DNA of 64,000 bases. Origin: Debaryomyces hansenii CBS767. Its lineage: Eukaryota > Ascomycota > Pichiomycetes > Serinales > Debaryomycetaceae. Under the pieces are notes generated by a model. The model worked only from the letters and a program-made list of their open reading frames with translations. It had not been told where the DNA came from and made no database searches. The stretch lies in NCBI RefSeq assembly GCF_000006445.2, contig NC_006045.2, positions 992,001 through 1,056,000 of the forward strand, read 5' to 3'. How positions within the stretch are numbered: the stretch's first letter is position 1; the number at the start of each line of letters is the position of its first letter. Positions 1 through 9,496 of the stretch are shown in pieces. The position numbers and the translations under genes were made by a program.

Positions 1-1441
1 CTTGTAGCCACCACGATTATGAAAGAATCGTTCAGACTGAAGAAAATATGAGCGCGCACACTCATATACATCAGATTTTTGTTTAACAGGATACACTGCC
101 ATATAGTGAGTGTAATCATCAACAAAGACAACATAATATGAGTCTTGGGTTAAACTCGGCTGGGAAAACGGTCCACAGACATCAGAGTGGACAAGTTCCA
201 ACGGGGTCTTCACAATACGACCGGAAGTGGTCGAAGTCTTGGGAAGAGAGTGCATAGCCTTCGCACGAATACACGACTCACAGAGGGAATCCTTCGATTC
301 CGATTTCACAGCATCAGCATACGAAGGTTCCGATGCGTTGTGCAACCGCACGACTGGGATGACCAAGACGAGAATGAGCATCCATTGTAGCAGCAAACGC
401 AGTGCCAGATGATACACTACGAGCAGGCAAGGATGGTAATGAAAATTGATAAAGGCCATCCTTCGTGAGAGCAGCAACCGGAAGGCCTAAGCGAAGGTCA
501 ACAATACTATCGCGTAAGACGTGGAAAGTTGCACCGTTGATAGCCGCACGGCTAGCCGAGATTAAATTACGACCGCAGGAAGGAACATACTGCACATCCT
601 CAACGGGGAGTATGGAACCATCAGGTAACGTAAATTTCAATGTTCCAGTACCAAGGACGTTGAACGTAGTAACAGGGTCAAGTCCAGCAATTGTACCGGA
701 GGTATCAGGATTAAAGTCATGGAGTAAGTCCTTCCGATGCGTAATATGAACAGAGGCACCAGAATCATAAAGGAAGACATCACTATGACTATCAGTAGCA
801 GCTGCACAACCATGAGAGACCGAGGCAGAAGACGACTGGTGACCGGTGTCAGCATAGGCAGCAGTGTGCTGACTAGGTTTGGGGACCAAGTAACTAAGCC
901 CACATACAGCATTGGTGGGAGAGACGCTGGGTTTCTCCTCAGTATATGTCACAAAATAATTGGGCTTATTCGTCGGCTTCAGTGGTTGCAGACTTCTATA
1001 CTCGTCATCACTTCGAGACGGACAGACATTCAGTTTGTGGCCAATGCCACCACATTTGAAACAAGTCAACTTAGACTTGATCATAATTCTTCGAGGTGTT
1101 CGCTGCAGGACCACGAGAGCCATACTAGACTCATCGGACACGGGGGAACTTGTCTCGTGAAGAATCTCAGAGATCCCGTCTTTCAATGCAAGCCAATTAA
1201 GACGGGAGGGAACGTATTCGTCAAGACGAATAATAACGTTCTTAACAGTACTGTTATTAACACAACTGTGAAAGAAGAGAATCCGCTGGCCTTCATCCAA
1301 AGGAAGAAGGTCCAGGTCAGCATCTTCAAGAAGTTGAATCTTAGCAGCAAGCGATACAGTAGAATCAAAAAGTTGACGGGTTAACGTGGAATGGAGCTCT
1401 AAATGCTGCTTAACAGAAATAGTTCCAAAGTCGCGGAAAAC
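1..1441 (-). pseudogene. Ty1/copia-type gag-pol fragment, frameshifted, runs off the left edge
   Basis: Read on the minus strand, an open frame begins at 1441, flush against an LTR end, with gag-like sequence (FRDFG...). It passes through a CCHC zinc knuckle (CFKCGGIGHKLNVC, near 1050-1090), an aspartic protease motif (DSGASVHIT, near 740-770) and the pre-integrase motif HSRLGHPS, then stops at 314. Integrase sequence (CESC zinc ligands, HSDVCGPF, VDDYT) continues to position 1 in a different frame, so there is a frameshift near 320-345. The amino end of gag is missing at the LTR junction. Domain order PR then integrase zinc finger fits copia-type elements. Gag and protease share one frame. 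A single-base sequencing error could explain the frameshift, but not the lost gag start. Confidence 0.85.
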
Positions 1442-1442
1442 T

Positions 1443-1889
1443 TGTTGAAATATATTATTCTATTTTATGCGAAGTCAGAATTAATTGAGAAATTATATAA
1501 AGCGGCTGCAAATTCCTTTATATCCCAATAGAATCAGAATGCCGTTTGGTTCTTCATTGTTATACCATAAGGATTACGTCCGCCTTGTGGTTATACAAGC
1601 TACCATTGGATAGTAGTTTGGCCGGAAGAAAGGCTCTAATAAAATGCCTTTCGGTTTCCATATATCTGCCATTCCATTGGCCGTTTTCCTGGAAACAACG
1701 GGAAGCGTAATCCTATTCTTGTGGAAATCTTGGACTATATAAAGAGGTCCTTGGACCTCATAAAATACAGAACTTATATAGAGATTAAGTAAATTATATA
1801 TTATAATTAACACTGATAAACTGATTAACTGAAACTGAACCTGACACTGACTTGACAATGTATGCTACTTTTGAGAATTTACTTCAACA
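1443..1889 (+). mobile_element. LTR 1, solo, about 447 bp
   Basis: Starts TGTTGAA and ends TTCAACA, a 7-bp terminal inverted repeat of the TG...CA type. A TATA-like element (TATATAAA, about 1736-1743) indicates plus-strand transcription polarity. Its left flank is minus-strand gag and its right flank is a minus-strand pol scrap, and the 5-bp flanks (AAACT and GCAGC) do not match. It is therefore not the intact LTR of the left-hand element and looks like a product of recombination between copies. Confidence 0.75.
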
Positions 1890-1964
1890 GCAGCATCGCG
1901 CAGGAAATGAAAACTAACACCTGAAGAAGTCGCACGACTGATAGAAATCAAGTTACGACCACCT
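1890..1964 (-). pseudogene. 75-bp copia pol scrap between two LTRs
   Basis: On the minus strand it encodes GRNLISISRATSSGVSFHF and a few more residues. This aligns with GRNLISASRAAINGATFHV in the larger pol fragment to the left (around 510-590). It is a diverged second copy of the segment just after the protease, from a related but different element. No complete domain remains. Confidence 0.8.
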
Positions 1965-2325
1965 TGTTGAAATATTCTGAAGAATTCACATTTCAGAATA
2001 ATTCTGTTTACGGACACTTCTATTGTTCAGACATGTTTATGTAATCCTAATATTCCACTATATAAGGAGAGTAATTTGCTAGATAATTATATACAATTTA
2101 TATGGGGGTTAAGTAATAATGATTTACTTCAACTGAACTGATTGGACTTTGTCGTAAGTTGATTACATGGCATTGACTGAATGAATGTCACCGTAACTAA
2201 CTGAACTGATAGTAATTGAACTTATCATTGATTTAATTGATTATAATGTAGCTGACATCTTGACTATAATAAATCATAGACAATTACTATGAAGAAAGTA
2301 ATGATGATATAAACTACTTTCAACA
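1965..2325 (+). mobile_element. LTR 2, about 361 bp
   Basis: Bounded by TGTTGAAA and TTTCAACA (8-bp terminal inverted repeat), with a TATA-like element at about 2057-2066 in plus orientation. It shares ends with LTR 1 but differs in length and internal sequence, so it belongs to another subfamily or is strongly diverged. It sits directly upstream of a plus-strand gag fragment, consistent with being the 5' LTR of a truncated plus-strand element. The 5-bp flanks (CACCT and AGCTA) differ. Confidence 0.75.
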
Positions 2326-2400
2326 AGCTACTCTTCGAGCTTTGCTGTTCCTGAATAGAGTAAGTTAGCTGGTGCTACTAACTACCATCAATGGTCTACT

Positions 2401-2760
2401 ATGATTTTGAATCAACTGTATGAATTCAATTGTGACTTAGACATGTTCCTTAACAATATTATTGGTTTAGAACCCCGAGTCGAAGCAAAGATTCTTTCCC
2501 AATATCATGGTATTGTTGGAGCGTTAATGAGAAATGCGCTTCCTGAAAATCTTATCCACAAATATGTGTCGGAGAAGAATCTTTATGGACTTGTTATTTG
2601 GAATCGACTTTATGATGACTTTGGAAAAATGACTGCTAAGCAGGAGGCTGATATGCTTCTGAAATTGCTTTTAAAACTTTTCACTCTGAATGACTCGTTG
2701 ATTGAAAAGATGGAATTTTTAGAATCGAGTAGCTATGACGTTTTCCCTCTTATATCTTGA
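2401..2760 (+). pseudogene. Truncated copia-type Gag fragment
   Basis: The 119-codon frame starts with ATG 75 bp after LTR 2, a normal distance for a leader. The segment YDDFGKMTAKQEADMLLKLL aligns with the gag start of the minus-strand element (FRDFGTISVKQHLELHSTL): D-F-G, a two-residue gap, then a shared K-Q pair. That internal comparison is the basis for the Gag call. The frame stops after 119 residues, before any zinc knuckle, and no protease or pol follows, so it is a remnant. Direct expression cannot be excluded. Confidence 0.65.
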
Positions 2761-3283
2761 AGATATTTATTTGTTAGTTAATTGAGGAATATTATTTCTA
2801 AAATAAAATCCTATTGCACCATCTGCATCAAGAAACGGATTTGGTGTTTTTACTCAATATGTGATAAAAAGCTTTGGGAAAAGCTTCTTGAAGTAATCCT
2901 TCTAAAGGTAAAGTCATATCAGCATTCATTTTCATTTTTTTAAAAATTTAAACAGTATAATCAGTATTATAATATATAATTTACTTAATCTCAAAATTAT
3001 ATATAATTAGCTCTTCAATTGACCTTCTTATATAGAATTAGAATATTAGAATTATTTTATGTTAAGTCTTTACCGTTTCTTCTTAATTTGATTACTTAAA
3101 CTAGCCATATTTAGAAAGGAAGTAATAAATACTTGATATTATTGATTATATTGTGTAAAACTGTTATATTATGTAAAGCTGAAAAAGAAAAAAATGAATA
3201 TTGAAATGAGATCTCCTTTAGAGAAATTACTTCAAGATATTATACTATAGCGAGTATTTATATATGCTCATAAAGTTTTTAAC
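2761..3283. other. A+T-rich spacer with two short related inverted coding scraps
   Basis: No gene. It holds two short open stretches in opposite orientation (2935-2828 minus, 3194-3250 plus) whose conceptual peptides share M-N, M, P-L-E and L-L-Q at matching spacing. They look like an inverted duplication of one ancestral coding start. The rest is A+T-rich sequence without recognisable motifs. Confidence 0.5.
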
Positions 3284-4957
3284 TTAATCAGAATAATGTG
3301 CTTCCGAAATATCTGTTGTAGCTTTAATTGAATCCATTTTTGATAATTCATTCATGCGAGAGAAGTTTTGCTTTTCTTGCAACGCATCTAAATCACCAAA
3401 AACTAAATCCATTTCTTCTAAAGGTACTCCTTTAGTTTCTGGGATAACAAACCAAGTGAAAGCAAATGCAATTATAGCAAATGCTGCAAAAAAGATATAT
3501 GTTCCCCATTTCATTGTCTCCAACATACGGGGGGTGACCAAACCAATTATGAAATTATTCATCCATGTTGATGAAGTAGTAATGGATATAGCTTTTGATC
3601 TGATTCCAATAGAGAAGATTTCGGATGGTAAAACCCATCCAATAGGTGCCCAGCTATATGAAAAGTTGAAATCATATATAAAAATAAAAGCTATTGCCGC
3701 TCTACCAGCAGTTTTATGCTTAGATAAAGTATCACCATATGTGCCGACAATTGCACCTACTATAACCAACGAAACAAAAGTTCCAGCTGCCCCAGCCATC
3801 AATAAAGTTTTTCTACCAAATCTGTCAATCGCAAAGATAGCAGGAATAGTTGAAAGGCAATTAACAATCCCATAGACCCCTGTTCCTAACAATGCTGTGG
3901 TGTTGGAATCCATTCCTAATTGACTAAATATTGTTGGTGCGTAATAAATAATTGCATTACAACCAATAAATTGTTGGAAGAACATAACCGCAGAGCCTAT
4001 AAAAACTCTCTTAAAATTTGATTTGGTAGAGACTAGATCCCAATACGATGTTATAAAGAAAGACATTCCTGTTTTTCCTTGAAATTTCCTCTCGTTATAT
4101 TTTTGTTCAAATAATACGTCCGATTTAATTTCATTGAATTCAGCATCAATCATATCAGGATTATTTCTTCTCCTCAAATAATTCAAAGCCTCCCATGCCT
4201 CCTCTTCTCTTTTTCTTGATAAGAGCCATCTTGGCGATCTTGGAAAAAAAGACATACCAATACCTAAAATGAAAGCTGGTGCAATTTGTAACCCAAATGG
4301 AATTCTCCAGGAAGCATCTTTTTGACCGTAACAACCACCTTGAGGAACATCAATGTATGGGTCGAAAGTATCGCCTTTGTAATCTTGGTCAGGAGCACAT
4401 TTAGTTCCTCCAATAAATTGAGTGCCATAATTTATCCAAAATGATATCAAAATACCTATTGTTATTGAAAATTGCTGTATTACAACTAAACCACCTCTTA
4501 CTGAAGGTGGAGCTAATTCCGACATATAAATTGGGACTACCATAGTCAATTGTCCGACACCGATACCAGCAACTGCTCTCCCAGCGAAAAGCATACTAAC
4601 CGACGTACCTGCACATTGAAAGACAGATCCGATAACAAATACAACGCAAGCTATTCTTATAGTATCCCTTCTTCCAAATCGATCAACAACAGGAGAGTTT
4701 ATCAACGAACCAAACCAAGCACACAACAAAAATGTAGAAACAAACCAACCCTTATAATCAGGATCGGAAAAAATTCTGGGGAATTTTGCCGCAAATGACT
4801 CCATAGTAACTATACCACTAATAACTCCCTGATCGTACCCAAAGAGTAAACCCCCAATAGATGCAAACGCAATTATGCAAAACACTAACGGATCTTTACT
4901 CATAACAGTAATAATATTCCCTTTGGAATTATCTTCTAATCCAACAGCAGTAGTCAT
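3284..4957 (-). CDS. High-affinity hexose transporter, HGT family (MFS)
   Basis: A 557-residue plasma-membrane sugar/H+ symporter of the major facilitator superfamily, closest in character to the HGT1 (K. lactis) and Candida HGT transporters. Visible family marks are GGLLFGYDQG in the first membrane segment, DRFGRRD in the loop between segments 2 and 3, QQFIGCNAIIYYAP in segment 7 and PETKG after segment 12; segments are hydrophobic throughout. The ATG at 4957 (MTTAVGLEDNS) is used because the longer frame opens with TTG. It is divergent from the P-loop kinase gene, with a 584-bp shared promoter. That promoter contains CGG-N11-CCG at 5157-5173 and CCCCAC boxes at 5219-5231, suggesting control by a Gal4-type activator and a Mig1-type repressor. 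Substrate (glucose, galactose or other hexose) cannot be read from sequence. Confidence 0.9.
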   Translation of the reverse strand: MTTAVGLEDNSKGNIITVMSKDPLVFCIIAFASIGGLLFGYDQGVISGIVTMESFAAKFPRIFSDPDYKGWFVSTFLLCAWFGSLINSPVVDRFGRRDTIRIACVVFVIGSVFQCAGTSVSMLFAGRAVAGIGVGQLTMVVPIYMSELAPPSVRGGLVVIQQFSITIGILISFWINYGTQFIGGTKCAPDQDYKGDTFDPYIDVPQGGCYGQKDASWRIPFGLQIAPAFILGIGMSFFPRSPRWLLSRKREEEAWEALNYLRRRNNPDMIDAEFNEIKSDVLFEQKYNERKFQGKTGMSFFITSYWDLVSTKSNFKRVFIGSAVMFFQQFIGCNAIIYYAPTIFSQLGMDSNTTALLGTGVYGIVNCLSTIPAIFAIDRFGRKTLLMAGAAGTFVSLVIVGAIVGTYGDTLSKHKTAGRAAIAFIFIYDFNFSYSWAPIGWVLPSEIFSIGIRSKAISITTSSTWMNNFIIGLVTPRMLETMKWGTYIFFAAFAIIAFAFTWFVIPETKGVPLEEMDLVFGDLDALQEKQNFSRMNELSKMDSIKATTDISEAHYSD

Positions 4958-5156
4958 TTTATTCACAATATTCCTCTTGTTGTAAGATATTGAAACAATT
5001 TCTAATGGAAACTCTGTCTTTTTATATTTGGATACGGAATATGCGAAGCCTAGTGTCAATTCGCAATAAACGTACCTACACTTGTTAATGTTGTCTTATA
5101 AACGGTATGTCTTTCTCCACAAATACAGCTTGTGTAACCGGGTGCATGATTGTCTA

Positions 5157-5173
5157 CGGCAGAAGTTGATCCG
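5157..5173. promoter_or_regulatory. Gal4/Lac9-type site CGG-N11-CCG
   Basis: CGG at 5157-5159, eleven bases, then CCG at 5171-5173, an exact match to the spacing bound by Gal4 and Lac9 dimers. It lies 200 bp upstream of the hexose transporter ATG and 368 bp upstream of the divergent kinase. A gene for a Gal4-family protein lies 1.4 kb away. Binding is inferred. Confidence 0.45.
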
Positions 5174-5218
5174 AATGTATCTAAAGGAGTAGTGTTCTCC
5201 ATTGTATAGGTTTATTAG

Positions 5219-5231
5219 CCCCACACCCCAC
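5219..5231. promoter_or_regulatory. Tandem CCCCAC boxes, Mig1-like
   Basis: CCCCACACCCCAC resembles the complement of the Mig1 core (GTGGGG), but the A/T tract usual beside Mig1 sites is weak. It lies between the hexose transporter and kinase genes, 262 bp upstream of the transporter ATG. Glucose repression is a guess from position. Confidence 0.25.
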
Positions 5232-5541
5232 GCTCGTATTCTCCAGTCTACTAAGAACAAAAGAAATTTATGCGAGTGCCAAGGGGAAAAGTCCGTTCAA
5301 CTAGCAGGTTCTTTCTCATTTTTCCGGGAGTGAGTAGGGCGAAAGTGATAAAATAGGAAAGTAGTACAATATAGTGTGCATATAATATTTGTGGTGAAAG
5401 GAATTCAAGTTAACAAGTATATGTATATATGTATATTCATTAACACGATGACATCAGTTGGAGCTATCGTAGAACTTTATTTAACTCATTTCACTTTTCT
5501 ATTTTAATTTTTCTGAGTTAATTGTGAATGAGAAGTGAATA

Positions 5542-6225
5542 ATGATTTTGGAGGGTAGCTTGGATTCAAATATAGAAACGTTGACCCAGAGAGCCATAAG
5601 GTTGTATCATGAAAGAAAGGATAGCAGCCAAAGGTTAATTGTATCTGTGGCAGGTGTTCCAGGATCAGGAAAATCAACTATAACTGGGAAAGTATGTAAA
5701 AGCCTTAACAAGACGTTAGGCATGCAAATTGCCATTGTTTTACCACAAGATGGATTTCATTATTATCGTAAAGAGTTAATGGCTATGAACGATACAGATG
5801 TGCTTATAAAAAGAAGAGGTGCTCCCTTTACTTTCAATAATTCGCGGTTTCTCCAATTGGTGAAGGAGGTTAAAGAATGCGGAAACGCTACGATATTTGC
5901 ACCAAGTTTTGATCACGAGCTAAAGGACCCACAAGAAAACTCTATAGAAATATCTCCACTGGTGAAGATAATCTTACTTGAAGGTAACTATGTTCACCTA
6001 AAAGACGATGGATGGAGAGAGATACACAGACTTAGTGACGAAAAATGGTTGGTATTAGCAGACTTGGACACGATCAAACATCGGCTAGTGCAAAGACATA
6101 TCCTGGCTGGTATATGTTCTACAATAGACGAGTCAGTAAGTCGAGTCGAATCTAATGATTTGGTTAACGCAAATTATATTGTTGACCATTCTGTTCAACC
6201 GGATATTATCTTCATGAACCAATGA
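5542..6225 (+). CDS. YFH7: YFH7-type P-loop kinase (uridine kinase/phosphoribulokinase fold)
   Basis: A 227-residue soluble nucleotide-binding protein. The Walker A loop GVPGSGKST is at residues 38-46, followed by PQDGFHYYRKEL, FAPSFDHELKDP and LLEGNY, the pattern of the uridine kinase/panC-like branch that includes yeast Yfh7. S. cerevisiae Yfh7 is about 350 residues because of insertions; the shorter form here is normal for fungal relatives. The physiological substrate is not known for the family. The ATG at 5542 follows an A-rich leader. It is transcribed away from the sugar transporter and toward the Gal4-family gene. Confidence 0.8.
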   Translation: MILEGSLDSNIETLTQRAIRLYHERKDSSQRLIVSVAGVPGSGKSTITGKVCKSLNKTLGMQIAIVLPQDGFHYYRKELMAMNDTDVLIKRRGAPFTFNNSRFLQLVKEVKECGNATIFAPSFDHELKDPQENSIEISPLVKIILLEGNYVHLKDDGWREIHRLSDEKWLVLADLDTIKHRLVQRHILAGICSTIDESVSRVESNDLVNANYIVDHSVQPDIIFMNQ

Positions 6226-6564
6226 TGGAAAGTTTAAAGTTAAAGATTTTTGATCACAAGAGCTTACATTGATTATTCAATTTATAAATTTCTATTATAT
6301 ATAATAGCATAGTGAATTAAAAAGTATCCAGTATTTTTCATGTATATTAATACCAATATCTATATTGTGGACTTTATCTAATTATGCCAGTCCCAGGTAT
6401 GCTCTTTTGATTTGAACTGCGAAAAATGACATACTGCATTTCGTACACTGGTCACGATTTAGGTAGCTTAAACAATTTTCAGTAACATATCGAGTTCTAA
6501 TAAATATCTTTTTATGCTCCATTGTGATAAATTTTATCATTAAGATCATTAAGATTGAGGTGAA
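6226..6564. other. Intergenic, A+T-rich
   Basis: Contains the 3' end of the kinase gene and the promoter of the Gal4-family gene. I see no CGG-N11-CCG site or other recognisable motif in it. Confidence 0.5.
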
Positions 6565-8886
6565 ATGAAATATGAGGAGAGAGGAAGCAGTGTTCAACAG
6601 GCCTGCGACTCTTGCCGGTTACGAAAATTGAAATGTTCAAAAGGATCACCCCAGTGTCATAATTGCAAAGAACACAGTTGGAAATGTGTTTATTCACCTA
6701 AAGCTGTCAGAACTCCATTAACAAGGGCGTATTTAACAAGAGTAGAGAAAAGAGTGAAGGGTTTGGAATCATTATTGAAAAGGCTTTTACCTGAAGATGT
6801 AGAAATTAACGAGCTTTTACGAACTATTGAGATTAATAAATCTCATTCTATAGACGGTGATAGCGGTGGCGGTGTAGATGACGTAAGTCAGCAATTCTAT
6901 AAGCAAATTAATTTAACCTCCAATGAGTTAAGCGAAATTCCCATTACATTGAAAAATATCAACAGAATAAGCCAAAGAAAGGCTAAAGATAGTGCTACTG
7001 AGAAGAAACGTGAGTTTCAGCCTGAAGATTATTTGATAAATATAGAAAAGAGTGATCTAAATTCTTTTGATGAAAGAGATGATTTCAACAGTAATTCCCA
7101 AATTCTATACGACTCGAGTATTGATGGGATGGCGGCTTTGTCAAATGATATTGGTTTAAATTTTGACAACTCAAATGGGTATTTCGGTATCAACTCAAGC
7201 AATGGTTTATTAAAATTTTTACAAGCTAAGTCGAGGCAAAATGGGAATGGTATACTTAAATTGAACAATTATAATTATGATTTTAACAATGAAGAAAACG
7301 ACAATGACCATATATTAGATGACGAGATTAATAATATTTGGAAATCCATTAATAGCGGTAAAATTGAAGACTTATTGGATAATCTAAACTTTCAGTCCAT
7401 TATGGTTAATTCTTTCTTTGAAAATTACTACAAAGTGTATCCTTTCATTAACAAAAAGAAATTTCTCTCTGAATATTCAGCTTTCATTGAGAGACAAGAA
7501 TCAAGATACAATGAATATGATCTTGATCTTGATATTAACGAAGATGATAATAAAGTGTTGAGCTTTCAAGTGTTATTGAATACAGTACTAGCTATTGGCG
7601 TTTGGTGTAAGGTAGGAGAGAATTCCAAGATCCATACTTTCTACTACCAAAGGGTTAAAGGTTTCATTCAACTCTTGAATATCTTCGAATATAGTGATAC
7701 GCAATTATTGGAAAGTTTTGTGCTTTTAAGTAACTATGTCCAAAAAACGAATAAGCCTAACACGGGTTGGAGCTATTTGGGTCTATCGACTAGGATTGCT
7801 ACAAGCTTAGGTTTGCATAAAGAAGTTCGAATTGATAAGCATGATTTCAACAGTGCCGATAAGCTAGGACTCTTTGAAGATATTGAAATTAGGAAAAGGT
7901 TATGGTGGGGGATGTATTTTTTTGATGTAGGTACTACTTTGACATTTGGAAGACCATTGACAATCCCTCCTTTAGGTACTATTGATTTAGAACCGGTGTC
8001 AAATATTGATGACAACCTATTACATGGTAGTAAAAATATTGAAGAGTGTATTGTTACTTATCCAACTATTTACACCACATTGATTTATGAGTCTGAACTT
8101 ACGAAACTCTCTACAAGAATCTATAACTATAATTCTAGTGTATTAAAATTGAAAAATGACAAGTCTAAAATGATAGGTCTATTAGATATGAATGAATTGT
8201 TAGAGAACTTTGTTAAGAATTTACCACTGTGTTTCGATGAGAATGATGAAAAATCATACGCATACGTATTGAATAGCTGGTCTAGTAATCATTATCATAA
8301 TGACAATCAATCAATTCCGAAATGGTTTGCGGTATCAAGGTTAAGACTCATATGTAGGTACAAAAATCTACAAATGTTAATATTTAGATATATTTTGTGG
8401 GAGTCAACTAATGATAATTCATTTGATTTATCTTATCTAAATTTGATAAAGAAGTGTCGTAAAGCTTGCTTCAAGTCCTCGGTTGAGACTGTTATATTAA
8501 TTGATAATTTTATCAAGAGAAATGAACTAGATTACTTGTCGTCCTGGTATGCCACGTATTTCCTTTTCCAGGCAATACTAATTCCCATTTTAAAATTAGT
8601 TATTAATGATAAATCAGAAGGCAGCGTAGATGATGAATATTATTCTAATGATGAAGAATTGTTCAACTACATTGAGCTTTCACGGTTAAGCTTCGATAAA
8701 CTAAAGAACTTCAATAAGCTAGCGGGAAAATTTAGCAAGTTAATAGACACATTGATCTACGATAAAAAAAATGCTGTTGATTTTATGTCTCAATGGAATG
8801 ATGATAATATAAGTAACCTTGACCTGGTTAATAACCTTGACGATTTATTTCAATTTGATACAAAAATTTTCAACTTGAATAGTTAA
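6565..8886 (+). CDS. GAL4: Gal4/Lac9-family Zn2Cys6 transcription factor
   Basis: A 773-residue nuclear activator. Six cysteines at 14, 17, 24, 31, 34 and 41 form the binuclear zinc cluster. The linker after it ([19 protein letters not shown], then a leucine-rich helix) matches the Gal4/Lac9 linker and dimerisation region, which sets CGG-N11-CCG recognition. The middle homology region carries [12 protein letters not shown] and [12 protein letters not shown]. The last 30 residues ([19 protein letters not shown]) are acidic and hydrophobic, as in activation domains, but I cannot confirm a Gal80-binding segment. In C. albicans the Gal4 orthologue is much shorter and controls other genes, so the galactose role is uncertain here. 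The nearby transporter promoter has a matching site. Confidence 0.75.
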   Translation: MKYEERGSSVQQACDSCRLRKLKCSKGSPQCHNCKEHSWKCVYSPKAVRTPLTRAYLTRVEKRVKGLESLLKRLLPEDVEINELLRTIEINKSHSIDGDSGGGVDDVSQQFYKQINLTSNELSEIPITLKNINRISQRKAKDSATEKKREFQPEDYLINIEKSDLNSFDERDDFNSNSQILYDSSIDGMAALSNDIGLNFDNSNGYFGINSSNGLLKFLQAKSRQNGNGILKLNNYNYDFNNEENDNDHILDDEINNIWKSINSGKIEDLLDNLNFQSIMVNSFFENYYKVYPFINKKKFLSEYSAFIERQESRYNEYDLDLDINEDDNKVLSFQVLLNTVLAIGVWCKVGENSKIHTFYYQRVKGFIQLLNIFEYSDTQLLESFVLLSNYVQKTNKPNTGWSYLGLSTRIATSLGLHKEVRIDKHDFNSADKLGLFEDIEIRKRLWWGMYFFDVGTTLTFGRPLTIPPLGTIDLEPVSNIDDNLLHGSKNIEECIVTYPTIYTTLIYESELTKLSTRIYNYNSSVLKLKNDKSKMIGLLDMNELLENFVKNLPLCFDENDEKSYAYVLNSWSSNHYHNDNQSIPKWFAVSRLRLICRYKNLQMLIFRYILWESTNDNSFDLSYLNLIKKCRKACFKSSVETVILIDNFIKRNELDYLSSWYATYFLFQAILIPILKLVINDKSEGSVDDEYYSNDEELFNYIELSRLSFDKLKNFNKLAGKFSKLIDTLIYDKKNAVDFMSQWNDDNISNLDLVNNLDDLFQFDTKIFNLNS

Positions 8887-9496
8887 AAAATGGCATTATG
8901 CATTACATATTAATTGTGGAAGATATTGGGAGTTGTAGTGGAATCATAATTATTAAACTTTTCGTTATAGTTTGATATAATCACCGGTATCAGGTCAGTT
9001 CGAACGTTTTGCAACCCCAAAACATAGAACACGCAATATATATGGTTTTTGAAACTGATAGAAAGTACCATATATCCCTACACCTCAACTTTAACTGAAA
9101 TTATAATCGCTAAGTTACATGGTTTGCTTTATTAAGCAATTTTGTCAAAGTTTGACGTCATTGAATAAGGAGTTAAAAGAAATATTAATCAATTACAACT
9201 AGAACAAGAAATTACCACCCATTGGTTATATTTTTGCGGGTATATGGGATGATTAGTAGCTATTGGAGAAGCTAGAGATATACATAGTACGAGTACGCAA
9301 ATTGGAACACCAATATACTGAAAATGCTTTACTTTTAAGAACGACGAATTGGAAGTGTATGTATCAAATTGAATTTATGAATATAATCTATATACTACAT
9401 ATGACATTTCGACTTTAATTCATTACATTGCAAATGTAGGATTAATAAACATAATTATAGCATATAAATACTATATATTAAAAGCTTATAAATAGC
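8887..9496. other. 610-bp convergent intergenic region
   Basis: Lies between the 3' ends of the Gal4-family gene and EFB1, where no promoter is needed. There is no open frame of note. It contains a 16-nt telomere-repeat complement at 9074-9089 and several hairpins (9038-9075, 9124-9139, 9144-9156), described separately. Confidence 0.6.
9038..9156 (+). ncRNA. Possible telomerase RNA core: hairpin, template-like 16-mer, further hairpins
   Basis: ATCCCTACACCTCAAC (9074-9089) is the complement of a circular permutation of the 16-bp telomeric repeat that I recall for Debaryomyces hansenii. A 9-bp perfect stem (9038-9046 with 9067-9075, 20-nt loop) abuts it on the 5' side, as the template boundary element does in yeast telomerase RNAs. 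Two small inverted repeats follow at 9124-9139 and 9144-9156. Against the call: the template carries no repeated alignment bases at its 3' end, and the gap is short for a yeast telomerase RNA. A lone telomere-like protein-binding site or chance are alternatives. Confidence 0.22.

Noticed and set aside
4958..5059. 34-residue N-terminal extension of the hexose transporter
   Set aside because: It opens with TTG, and the ATG at 4957 gives a normal family N-terminus. The same reasoning was applied to ERG26, SWC4, CUL3, LEU1, NMA1, VAN1 and the NDUFAF8-like gene (TTG), and to DNM1 (GTG).
5056..5202. 48-codon minus-strand frame (MENTTPLDTFGSTSAVDNHA...) upstream of the hexose transporter, as an upstream ORF or first exon
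   Set aside because: It overlaps the CGG-N11-CCG site, so it is probably outside the transcript. No branch point or acceptor joins it convincingly to the transporter frame, and no family is recognised.
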